From: Acidimicrobiia bacterium
GTDB taxonomy: Bacteria > Actinomycetota > Acidimicrobiia > Spongiisociales > ZC4RG35
DNA length: 6,667 nt
Direction of reading: 5' to 3'
Assembly (NCBI GenBank): GCA_030623125.1
Contig: JAUXMQ010000066.1
Location: 1 to 6,667, forward strand
The position numbers and the translations under genes are program-made. Below, in pieces: positions 1 through 6,428 of the stretch (the first letter of the stretch is position 1; every line of letters starts with the position of its first letter). The notes under the pieces were generated by a model. That model was not told the origin of the DNA. It saw nothing but the letters and a program-made list of their open reading frames with translations, and made no database searches.

Positions 1-723
1 ACCCTCGGTAAGAGCGAGATCGGGTTGGTGCCACAGGACCTGGCGATCTATCCAGATCTGACGGCGCGAGAGAATCTGGCTTTCTTCGGACGACTCTACG
101 GCATGGGCGGCAGTGATCTCGTCTCTCGGACCGACGAGGTTCTGGCAGTGATCGGACTTGCCGACCGCTCCGACGATCTGATCAACGAGTATTCCGGTGG
201 GATGAAACGCCGTCTAAACATCGGGATCGGTCTTCTGCACAAGCCGCAACTGCTCATCCTCGATGAGCCAACCGTTGGTGTCGACCCGCAGTCGCGCAAC
301 GCGATTCTCGAATCGGTGGAGCGCTTGTCCGAAGAGGGCATGGCAGTCCTTTACACGACACATTACATGGAGGAGGCTGAGCGTCTCTGTGATCGGGTGG
401 CCATCATCGACGAGGGCAAGATCCAGGGCGAGGGGACCCGACGGGAGCTGGTTGAGATGGTCGGCCAGAAGGACCGGGTCACGATCAGCGGTGGCGGTGA
501 CCTGACTGCCGCAGCGAAGTCGGTCAGGGAGGTTGCCGGAGTCTCTGAAGCAACGTCGTCCGACCATCAGCTCCACATCCTCAGCGATGACGCCTCATCG
601 ATTCTGCCAGAGCTCCTTGCGCGCGTCACCGAGTCAGGAGGCACGATCAGTGGTGTCGAAGTGCTCGAGCCCAACCTCGAGGCCGTCTTTCTGCACCTGA
701 CCGGGAAGGCGCTTCGAGACTAG
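1..723 (+). CDS. ABC-2 type exporter, ATP-binding subunit (5' end missing)
   Basis: This is the ATPase that powers a two-permease exporter on the cytoplasmic face of the membrane. The frame is open from base 1, so the gene begins upstream. About 240 residues are visible, and the Walker A loop, roughly the first 60-80 residues, is outside the window. Visible in order are the Q-loop (VPQDLAIYPDLTARENL), the ABC signature YSGGMKRRL, Walker B with the catalytic glutamate (LLILDEPTVGVDP, D-loop following) and the H-loop histidine in YTTHYMEEAERLCD. After the nucleotide-binding domain comes a tail of about 80 residues ending in EPNLEAVFLHLTGKALRD, the kind of C-terminal extension (DUF4162-like) seen in DrrA/CcmA/YbhF-type exporter ATPases. 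All visible catalytic motifs are intact. It stops with TAG, 22 bases before the first permease, in an evident operon. The family is certain; the substrate (drug, lipid or other) is not readable. Confidence 0.95.
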   Translation, partial: TLGKSEIGLVPQDLAIYPDLTARENLAFFGRLYGMGGSDLVSRTDEVLAVIGLADRSDDLINEYSGGMKRRLNIGIGLLHKPQLLILDEPTVGVDPQSRNAILESVERLSEEGMAVLYTTHYMEEAERLCDRVAIIDEGKIQGEGTRRELVEMVGQKDRVTISGGGDLTAAAKSVREVAGVSEATSSDHQLHILSDDASSILPELLARVTESGGTISGVEVLEPNLEAVFLHLTGKALRD

Positions 724-734
724 TGGTGCGTCTC

Positions 735-740
735 GGAGGG
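735..740 (+). promoter_or_regulatory. Ribosome binding site of the first permease
   Basis: GGAGGG lies five bases before the GTG at 746 and supports that GTG as the start codon. No other in-frame start nearby has such a site. It falls within the 22-base gap after the ATPase stop codon, consistent with translation from a shared transcript. Confidence 0.75.
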
Positions 741-745
741 CACCA

Positions 746-1936
746 GTGATCGCCGCAGCACAAATAGCCGTCAAGGATCTGAAGCTTCGGGTCCGCGACC
801 GCTCGGCGTTCATATTCGGAATCGTCGCACCACTGGTTCTTGCGTTCGTCTTCAACCTGGTTTTCGGCAGTGTCTTCGATGCGACGGGCCTTGGCCTCGA
901 ATACGGGATGGTCGACCTCGACCAATCGGAGATCTCCCTACGGTTCGGTGCCGTTCTCGAGGAGGTGGAGGCAGATGGAGTTCTCACAATCGAGAACTAT
1001 GCGAACGAAGCCTCCGCCGAGAGGGCAATCGAAGATGATGAGATTGACGCCTACTACCTGATAGAGGATGGTCTTGGTGAGGGGGTGGTGACCGTCGCCT
1101 CCCCTACGATCCGTGTCGTTGGAGACATCGATGCTCCCACGTCTACCCAGATCGCAGCTTCCATAGCCCAACAGTTCTCCATCGGTGTCGAAGCGACGCA
1201 ACTTGCCATCACCACCACTGCGATAGTGACTTCGTCACAGATCACTCCCCAGTTTGTCAGCTCTCTTTCCAGCGATCCGTCGTCAGCCGCGTTCTCCTAT
1301 CAACTGGAGGATGTGTCGGCGGCCACCAAACAGTTGGATGGCACGACCTATTTCGCCGCCGCTATGGCGATCTTCTTCCTCTTCTTCACGGTGCAGTTCG
1401 GAGTTCTCGGATTGCTCGAGGAAGAGCGCGATGGAACGCTGGCCCGGCTCAAGGCGGCTCCGATTGGCCGGCTGTCGGTGGTGGGCGGCAAGGCCATCCT
1501 TGCGTTCCTTCTCGGGGTCATCTCGATGACAACCCTGGTGGTGGCAACCTCTGTTCCCTTCCTTCTGAACGCCGACTGGGGAGCACCCTTCGGCGTGGCT
1601 CTCCTCGTGGTAGCCGGTGTTCTCTCGGCCGTCGGAATCATGGGTCTGGTGGCCTCGGCTGCGAAGACACCCGAGGGCGCCGGAAACATGGGGGCGATCA
1701 TCGCTGTGGTCCTCGGGATGCTGGGGGGAGTGTTTTTTCCACTCGGCCAGGGTGATGACCTTCTCTCCAAATTGACCTTTCTGACACCTCATGCCTGGTT
1801 TATGCGCGGGCTTGCAGATCTCGCTGACGCGGCGCCGTGGACAGCGGCTCTGCCGGCAACCGGGGCTTTGCTCGTCTTCGCCGGAGTCACGGGGTCGATC
1901 GGGTTGGTTCTGCTTCGGAGGAGGCTGGAGCGATGA
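746..1936 (+). CDS. ABC-2 type permease, first subunit
   Basis: This is a membrane subunit of the exporter, 396 residues, with the layout of the ABC2_membrane_3 family. A cytoplasmic N-terminal helix (residues 1-20) leads into a first membrane segment at about 21-43. A large soluble loop, about 45-200, is expected outside the membrane and contains the usual acidic stretch (DLDQSEIS, then an AERAIEDDEIDAYYLI segment). Further membrane segments lie at about 202-224, 247-272, 282-304, 313-333 and 367-390. The cytoplasmic motif EEERDGTLARLKAAP (225-239) is the typical coupling region contacting the ATPase. LTPHAW (346-351) is a conserved ABC-2 motif shared with the next gene. The GTG start at 746 has a good ribosome binding site, and the protein ends in a basic RRRLER tail. 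The stop codon overlaps the start of the second permease. The family is certain; the cargo is unknown. Confidence 0.93.
   Translation: MIAAAQIAVKDLKLRVRDRSAFIFGIVAPLVLAFVFNLVFGSVFDATGLGLEYGMVDLDQSEISLRFGAVLEEVEADGVLTIENYANEASAERAIEDDEIDAYYLIEDGLGEGVVTVASPTIRVVGDIDAPTSTQIAASIAQQFSIGVEATQLAITTTAIVTSSQITPQFVSSLSSDPSSAAFSYQLEDVSAATKQLDGTTYFAAAMAIFFLFFTVQFGVLGLLEEERDGTLARLKAAPIGRLSVVGGKAILAFLLGVISMTTLVVATSVPFLLNADWGAPFGVALLVVAGVLSAVGIMGLVASAAKTPEGAGNMGAIIAVVLGMLGGVFFPLGQGDDLLSKLTFLTPHAWFMRGLADLADAAPWTAALPATGALLVFAGVTGSIGLVLLRRRLER
1917..1936 (+). promoter_or_regulatory. Translational coupling site between the two permeases
   Basis: GGAGGAGG at 1917-1924 lies eight bases before the ATG at 1933. 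The overlap ATGA at 1933-1936 contains both the start of the second permease and the TGA stop of the first. This favours ATG 1933 over an in-frame ATG 32 codons earlier (1837), which would extend the protein through the coding sequence of the first permease with a non-family N-terminus. It implies coupled, roughly equal synthesis of the two subunits. Confidence 0.85.
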
Positions 1937-3096
1937 GGGTTCTCGCCATCGGTGCTTCCAACATCAGGCGAATGCTGCGAGAGCGTTCCAACGTCTTCTT
2001 TGTCTTCATCTTCCCGATCGGGATCATTCTCCTGATCGGGGCCCAGTTCGGGGGTGGCGTCGACCCCGCCGTTGGTCTCTTCGCGGCCGATGACGGTCAG
2101 ATCGCCCGGAATGTGGTCTCGGAGATCGAGGCGATTGATGGGATCGACGTATTCCCGTATGAGACCGAGGACGATCTTCTCTCTGCGGTAGAGGTTGGAA
2201 ATGTTCAGGCGGGAGTGTTCTTGCCTGCCGACATGGACCAAAGGGCGAGACAAGGAGAGGTTGTGAAGATGGGGTTTGTCTCCAGGCCCGACGGGTTCGG
2301 GCCCCAACTCCAGTCGATAGTGGGTTCTGCCGTCGCCGATGTCATGAAACCGGTCGGAGCCGCCCAGTTCACCTCCGCTGAGACAGAGATTCCATTCGAG
2401 CAGGCACTCACGGTGGCGTCAGGCATTGCTGACGACAACAACGGTATCGAAGTCGAGGTGTCCGCTCTCGGTGAAGCCCTTTTCCCCGACACCCTTGGCC
2501 AGTTCGATATGGGCGCGGCCCAGCAGCTCGTGCTCTTTGTCTTCCTGACTGCTCTTGCCGGATCCGCCGCTCTGATTCTCACCCGTCAGCTCGGCATCAG
2601 CCAGAGAATGCTGTCCACCCCGACGTCGATAGGCACGATCGTTGTCGGCGAGAGTGTCGGCAGGTTCGGCGTGGCGATGGTGCAGGGGCTCTACATCATG
2701 GTGCTCACGTTCTTTATCTTCAGGGTGAATTGGGGCGACCCTGTGGGGGCATTGCTGATTCTTGTGACCTTCTCGGCGGTTGGCGCAGGTGCCGGCATCC
2801 TTCTGGGGGCAACCTTCAAGAATGATCAGCAGGCAAGCGGTATCGGAGTGATGCTCAGCATCGGTTTGGCGGCTCTGGGCGGATCGATGCTGCCCCTGGA
2901 ACTGTTTGGGCCAACCATGCAAAGGGTTGCGCACCTGACTCCACATGCCTGGGCCCTCGACGCCTTCGCCGAACTGGTGAGACGTGGAGGGACCACGGTC
3001 GACATCCTTCTGGAACTTGGGGTCCTGTCCCTCTATGCCGCGGTCCTGCTGATTCTTGCCGGCTGGCGACTTCGCATCGCTATCACCCGTCACTGA
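1933..3096 (+). CDS. ABC-2 type permease, second subunit
   Basis: This is the second membrane subunit of the exporter, 387 residues from ATG 1933. It has the same plan as the first permease. A basic N-terminal helix (RRMLRERSN, 12-20) precedes a membrane segment at about 21-38. A soluble loop follows at about 42-192 with a related pattern (ADDGQIARNVVSEIEAIDGI). Membrane segments then lie at about 197-216, 246-264, 270-293, 302-321 and 357-379. The coupling-region counterpart is RQLGISQRMLSTPTS (218-232), and LTPHAW is at 335-340. The coupling segment differs clearly from the first subunit (no EEERDGT), so the pair is best read as a heterodimer from an old duplication rather than a recent copy. 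The protein ends TRH just before the small fourth gene. Family assignment is secure; heterodimerisation is inferred from gene arrangement. Confidence 0.92.
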   Translation: MRVLAIGASNIRRMLRERSNVFFVFIFPIGIILLIGAQFGGGVDPAVGLFAADDGQIARNVVSEIEAIDGIDVFPYETEDDLLSAVEVGNVQAGVFLPADMDQRARQGEVVKMGFVSRPDGFGPQLQSIVGSAVADVMKPVGAAQFTSAETEIPFEQALTVASGIADDNNGIEVEVSALGEALFPDTLGQFDMGAAQQLVLFVFLTALAGSAALILTRQLGISQRMLSTPTSIGTIVVGESVGRFGVAMVQGLYIMVLTFFIFRVNWGDPVGALLILVTFSAVGAGAGILLGATFKNDQQASGIGVMLSIGLAALGGSMLPLELFGPTMQRVAHLTPHAWALDAFAELVRRGGTTVDILLELGVLSLYAAVLLILAGWRLRIAITRH

Positions 3097-3111
3097 TGGT
3101 TGAATGAGGTC

Positions 3112-3606
3112 ATGGCGGATAACGACGGACGCGCTCGTCTCGGGAGAATTCTCTCCGGGATCGGATCGGTCTGGTTTGTTCTCTACTTCGTGTCACGTCT
3201 CATCAATGTCGGGGGCACCCCACTCGGTGACATACTGGCCTTCTTCGGGTCGAGCTTCTTCATACCGCTCATACTGCTGTTCGCCGGACGCTCCATTCGG
3301 AGACGCAGCCGTCGCGTCAGCGTCGAGGACGCTCTCGGTTCGCCGAATGACCTGTCCGAGCAGCAAGACCAGCCGACGCCTCCCCCGACGCCTCCTCCGG
3401 CGCCACGTCCCGTCCAACGTAGACCCGCCCCCCCTCCTCCGGTCGAGCCTGCACCGGTCGATGCGGACGATCTGGCGAAGGCAATCGGATTTGACCCCTC
3501 TGAGGAGACGGCGAGTTTGCCCGACATCGAAGTCGAAGAAGTTCGGCCAAAGAGCTCAGCTGAGATGATCGCCGAGGCCCATCGCCGCTTCAACAAGGAC
3601 GGTTGA
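3112..3606 (+). CDS. Small two-helix membrane protein with proline-rich tail, unknown function
   Basis: I do not recognise this family. The protein has 164 residues from ATG 3112. A TTG four codons earlier (3100) is an alternative start; neither has a convincing ribosome binding site, as GAGG at 3106-3109 is only two bases from the ATG. Residues 1-15 are polar. Two hydrophobic segments follow at about 17-33 and 40-59, joined by a short glycine-containing turn. A basic cluster, RSIRRRSRR (60-68), should stay in the cytoplasm by the positive-inside rule. Residues 88-115 are proline-rich (PTPPPTPPPAP, then APPPPVEPAP), and an acidic stretch covers about 117-145. The C-terminal amphipathic-looking segment SSAEMIAEAHRRFNK (148-162) resembles a short binding helix. 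The gene lies 15 bases after the second permease on the same strand, so it is probably co-transcribed with the exporter. An accessory or anchoring role is possible but unproven. Composition and reading-frame context make a real gene likely. Confidence 0.8.
   Translation: MADNDGRARLGRILSGIGSVWFVLYFVSRLINVGGTPLGDILAFFGSSFFIPLILLFAGRSIRRRSRRVSVEDALGSPNDLSEQQDQPTPPPTPPPAPRPVQRRPAPPPPVEPAPVDADDLAKAIGFDPSEETASLPDIEVEEVRPKSSAEMIAEAHRRFNKDG
3373..3396 (+). repeat. Two-copy 12-base tandem repeat encoding PTPP-PTPP
   Basis: The unit CCGACGCCTCCC at 3373-3384 is followed directly by CCGACGCCTCCT at 3385-3396, which differs at one base. The unit is a whole number of codons, so gain or loss of a copy would lengthen or shorten the proline-rich linker of the small membrane protein without breaking the frame. 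Confidence 0.8.
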
Positions 3607-3630
3607 CCCCAACCTGGGACACACGTTTTA

Positions 3631-3657
3631 CGCGCGGGTTTCTATAAGCCCGACGCG
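3631..3657. terminator. Possible bidirectional hairpin terminator between converging genes
   Basis: On the + strand, CGCG-CGGGTTT (3631-3641) pairs with AAGCCCG-CGCG (3646-3652 and 3654-3657) around a four-base CTAT loop. The stem has eleven pairs, one G-T wobble and a single bulged A at 3653. It sits 24 bases after the stop of the small membrane protein and overlaps the last codons and stop of plsB, so it could end transcription from both sides. On the - strand the wobble becomes a C-A mismatch. No T-run follows on either strand, so it is not a classical intrinsic terminator. Hairpin-only terminators have been proposed for GC-rich actinobacteria. Confidence 0.45.
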
Positions 3658-5915
3658 GCAAGCGACCTCGCTTGTCTCACTTCGGCGGCGAACCTCGACC
3701 GCCGTTCGCCAACTTCTGGGTCGTCGTCCAGCAGGCTCCGGTTTCTCGCGAGTGCCAGGGCCGATTTGAAGAGAACCTGGCTGGCGCTTTCCCCGGAGAA
3801 GAGTCGCTCCTCGATGCGATACATCCGAGCTCTCGCCAGACATGCCTTGAGAAACTTCTTCTCGTCGAACGATCCGGTGAGCCCTTCGAGTTCGTCTCCA
3901 ACGATCTGATAGGCGTCGAGAAAGGGGAGAACGGCCCAGTATGCGACCGGGTCTCCCATCTTGGCGATGACTCCGAGGGCGCCAGTTGCTGTCAGAACGG
4001 AAGGCCAATCCGGGACGTCGTGTGCAATGTCATCAGAGAGGTCTTTGAGAAACTGCTCCTTTTCGGTGAAGAAGAACTCATACTTGAAAAGGTCTCTCAG
4101 GGACAGCATCCGATTCTCGGCGACTTGGGCCTCGCGCTCTCCTTCGTCGATGAGAGAGGTGAGGGCCATCTCGGCGATCGCCCTGTTCAGGAAGAAGTGA
4201 ACTATGACGTTGCGGTAGTAGGAGAGTCGGATCATCTGCTCGTCGTCGAGCCAGTAGACGACTCTCCCCAGTGCCTCATGACTGGACACGTTTCCGTGTT
4301 CCGAGAGCGAGTCGAGGATCACGGCGACGACCTCCGGTTCGGAGAGATCGGACTTCGCTGTCAGGGGCAGATCGCGCGCCGTTATGAAGTCCATGAGACG
4401 GTTGCTTGCGCCGGCAAGATCATCGGCGGTTCGGGCCGATCCTCTTTCAGCCAGAAGGACGATACTGACCATGGCGGTGGGCGTAATTGGTGTCACGGTC
4501 CCAATTCGATACATGACCTCGAAGGCGAGCTTCTGGAGCCCGATCGTTACCTCCTCCCCTTCGTCGATCGAGCCCATCACCGACGCCACCGAGATGGGGT
4601 CGCCCACTCGGATGTGGATGTCGCCGTGGCGTCGACGTAGTGAGCGGACGGCCCTGAAGAGCCATCCAATGGACTCCTTCTCCTTGGTGCGACCCTGGGC
4701 CTCGCGGGTGTAGTCGGGCACGTCCTGTATCTGGTCGTATGCGATCGAGACCGGTATCAACTGCACGTCTTCGGCCTTGCCGCTGCGCAGCGAATCGACG
4801 ATGTAGTGAAGGAGGCCGTACCGGGGTGGTCCCAACTTTCCGGATCGGGATCTCCCGCCTTCCATGTACCACTCCATCGGGAAGCGTTTCTCGATCAGGA
4901 AATCGATATAGGCCTTGAGGACGATCTTGTAGAGGAGGTTGTCGCGGAACGATCGCCGGATGAAGAACACACCCGTCCGACGCATGAGCGGGCCAATCGG
5001 GAAGAAGTTGAGGTTGATGCCTCCGGCCGTGTGATTGGGTGGCAAATCGTTCTCCCAGAGCATGAACTGGAAGCTGAGGCGATCCAGATTGGACCTGTGC
5101 GAGGGGAGAAAGATCACCGGACTGGAACGACCCAGCTCGGCCACCCTTGCCACCTGATTCGCGTCATACTTGATCTCCCCGTATCCCTGTCGGTAAAGAG
5201 CATGGATCGCGTTGGCGATCAGATCGATGACGTAGGGGCTGTGAGTTGCCGCCATCTCGCGCAGATACCGCTCGGCGTCGGTGAGCGCGTCGTCCGGGTC
5301 GACTTCCGCCTCTCGGGCATAGATGTCCACCTGTTCTACGAAGTCTCTCCGTGACAGAATGGCCTCCGGGACGAAACGAGGAATCTTGTACCGGTCCCCG
5401 CGGAGCTTGCGCTCAGCCTGGTCGAGGACTCTCCACACGCGCCGCGTCGCGAATGCCGCGATGCCATCGATCTCTCCTGAGGATTCGTAATCGGCTGCCA
5501 GATCTGACGCCAGGGCCCCCTGCGCTGCGATCAGCTTGAGTCGGCTGGGCCGGAATGTCCGAATCCAGTATGCCCGCAACCCTCTCGGGTCTCTCGGGTC
5601 GCCCGGCCTGAAGGCATCCGACCATGTGACTGATCTACGTCCCTTCTTCTTGGGCGCCATCCAGACGACCCTGACGGGTATGAGAAAGGCGTCGTCGGCT
5701 GCCGCTATCCGGTCCGACAAGTGGATTGGATCGCCCCCACGACCGCGTCGGGAGGAGGTGACCCGGATCGTCTCTATTTGGTGCCCTATCTGGCTTCGAA
5801 TCCATTTCTCGAGTAGACCCACCTCGAGTTCGGTTGCCACATCGAGCAGATAGACCACCGCACCCCCGTCGGGGCCACCGAGAAGGTCGGGATCCGGTAA
5901 CTTTCGTTTGGGCAC
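3642..5915 (-). CDS. plsB: Glycerol-3-phosphate 1-O-acyltransferase
   Basis: This enzyme acylates the sn-1 position of glycerol-3-phosphate with fatty acid from acyl-CoA or acyl-ACP. It gives lysophosphatidic acid, the first step of phospholipid synthesis, at the cytoplasmic face of the membrane. The protein has 757 residues, close to the roughly 800 of the E. coli enzyme. All four acyltransferase blocks are visible: HRSNLD (273-278, the HX4D catalytic pair His273/Asp278), GVFFIRRSF (315-323), EGGRSRSGK (352-360) and LIPVSIAYD (386-394). Between blocks I and II lies GGINLNFFPIGPLMRR, and after block IV TKEKES (410-415), both as in E. coli PlsB. The C-terminal domain carries the family hallmark YYRNVIVH (566-573). 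The N-terminal 200 residues are more divergent. The start is GTG at 5915 with no good ribosome binding site, and a TAGAGT box placed for a leaderless message precedes it. The gene is transcribed towards the ABC block and alone on its strand here. Confidence 0.95.
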   Translation of the reverse strand: MPKRKLPDPDLLGGPDGGAVVYLLDVATELEVGLLEKWIRSQIGHQIETIRVTSSRRGRGGDPIHLSDRIAAADDAFLIPVRVVWMAPKKKGRRSVTWSDAFRPGDPRDPRGLRAYWIRTFRPSRLKLIAAQGALASDLAADYESSGEIDGIAAFATRRVWRVLDQAERKLRGDRYKIPRFVPEAILSRRDFVEQVDIYAREAEVDPDDALTDAERYLREMAATHSPYVIDLIANAIHALYRQGYGEIKYDANQVARVAELGRSSPVIFLPSHRSNLDRLSFQFMLWENDLPPNHTAGGINLNFFPIGPLMRRTGVFFIRRSFRDNLLYKIVLKAYIDFLIEKRFPMEWYMEGGRSRSGKLGPPRYGLLHYIVDSLRSGKAEDVQLIPVSIAYDQIQDVPDYTREAQGRTKEKESIGWLFRAVRSLRRRHGDIHIRVGDPISVASVMGSIDEGEEVTIGLQKLAFEVMYRIGTVTPITPTAMVSIVLLAERGSARTADDLAGASNRLMDFITARDLPLTAKSDLSEPEVVAVILDSLSEHGNVSSHEALGRVVYWLDDEQMIRLSYYRNVIVHFFLNRAIAEMALTSLIDEGEREAQVAENRMLSLRDLFKYEFFFTEKEQFLKDLSDDIAHDVPDWPSVLTATGALGVIAKMGDPVAYWAVLPFLDAYQIVGDELEGLTGSFDEKKFLKACLARARMYRIEERLFSGESASQVLFKSALALARNRSLLDDDPEVGERRSRFAAEVRQARSLAASGL

Positions 5916-5921
5916 CGCGAC

Positions 5922-5927
5922 ACTCTA
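5922..5927 (-). promoter_or_regulatory. Candidate -10 box of plsB, possibly leaderless
   Basis: On the - strand, TAGAGT (positions 5927 down to 5922) fits the TANNNT form of actinobacterial -10 elements. Its last T would be at -7 if transcription began exactly at the G of the GTG start codon (5915). No Shine-Dalgarno-like sequence lies at normal distance from that GTG; GGAAGG is about 18 bases upstream. No clear -35 element is seen. Confidence 0.4.
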
Positions 5928-5959
5928 TTTGCCTTCCGGTGTTTCCTGGGGGGTGCTGC

Positions 5960-5965
5960 CAGAAT
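5960..5965 (+). promoter_or_regulatory. Candidate -10 box of dtd, possibly leaderless
   Basis: CAGAAT matches four of six bases of TATAAT, including the key second A and last T. It lies seven bases before the GTG at 5973, so a transcript would begin at or one base before the start codon. The dtd start also lacks a Shine-Dalgarno sequence at normal spacing; the G-run at 5948-5953 is about 20 bases away. No -35 element is recognisable. Confidence 0.3.
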
Positions 5966-5972
5966 CACACCG

Positions 5973-6428
5973 GTGCGCATAGTCCTGCAACGAGTTTCTT
6001 CAGCTCTGGTGCGTGTCGACGGCCGCGTCGTGGGGCGTATCGGGAGAGGGCTATGTCTTTTCGTCGGTGTGGAGCATGGCGACGGCTACGGGGACGTCGA
6101 TACAGCGGTGGACAAGATTGCCGGGCTGAGAGTGTTCAACGATGACGCAGAGAAGATGAATCTCCCGCTGGTGGATGTCGATGGTCAGGTGCTGGTCGTG
6201 AGTCAGTTCACCCTGGCAGGAGATGTGAAGCGAGGTCGCCGTCCGTCATTCACCGATGCCGCCCGGCCTGAACATGCCGGTCCGCTGATCGATCGGATGA
6301 TCCACTCGTTTCGGGAGCGCGATATCGTCACAGCCCACGGTGTCTTCGGAGCGATGATGGATGTTGAACTGACGAACGACGGACCTGTCACGCTGGTTCT
6401 CGAAGTGAATGACGGTGTTGTCGGCTGA
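5973..6428 (+). CDS. dtd: D-aminoacyl-tRNA deacylase
   Basis: This cytoplasmic homodimeric enzyme hydrolyses D-amino acids (and glycine mischarged on tRNA-Ala) from tRNA, guarding translation against wrong chirality. At 151 residues it has the normal family length. The N-terminus MRIVLQRVSSALVRVDGRVVGRIGRGL is the standard opening of the family and fixes GTG 5973 as the start. The active-site motif SQFTLAGD is at 77-84, with Ser77, Gln78, Phe79 and Thr80 at the same numbers as the E. coli enzyme. The second motif, GVFGAMMDVELTNDGPVT (123-140), contains the Gly-cisPro pair (Gly137-Pro138) that rejects L-amino acids. RGRRPSFTDAARPE (88-100 region) is also typical. The gene is divergent from plsB across 57 bases, and its last 41 bases overlap the end of the opposing membrane-protein gene. 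Nothing is missing or unusual in the protein. Confidence 0.97.
   Translation: MRIVLQRVSSALVRVDGRVVGRIGRGLCLFVGVEHGDGYGDVDTAVDKIAGLRVFNDDAEKMNLPLVDVDGQVLVVSQFTLAGDVKRGRRPSFTDAARPEHAGPLIDRMIHSFRERDIVTAHGVFGAMMDVELTNDGPVTLVLEVNDGVVG

Noticed and set aside
1283..1792. A 169-codon frame on the - strand within the first permease
   Set aside because: Its product is a low-complexity, charged, histidine-rich sequence without domain features, while the + strand encodes clear membrane helices and the LTPHAW motif.
1837..1932. An upstream in-frame start that would add 32 residues to the second permease
   Set aside because: The added residues are encoded by the other frame of the first permease's last helix and do not look like a permease N-terminus. 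The ATG at 1933 has a good ribosome binding site and the common ATGA overlap.
2419..3093. A 224-codon frame on the - strand within the second permease
   Set aside because: It is a polar, low-complexity product opposite a well-supported permease, so it is treated as a shadow frame.
3672..4640. A 322-codon open frame on the + strand opposite plsB
   Set aside because: It is in codon register with plsB, so its stops could arise only from TTA, CTA or TCA codons in plsB, which are rare in a GC-rich gene. The translation shows no family-like features, and plsB on the other strand has all its motifs.
4806..5354. A 182-codon open frame on the + strand, also opposite plsB
   Set aside because: It has the same codon-register shadow effect; it lies opposite the acyltransferase catalytic blocks, which explain the sequence fully.
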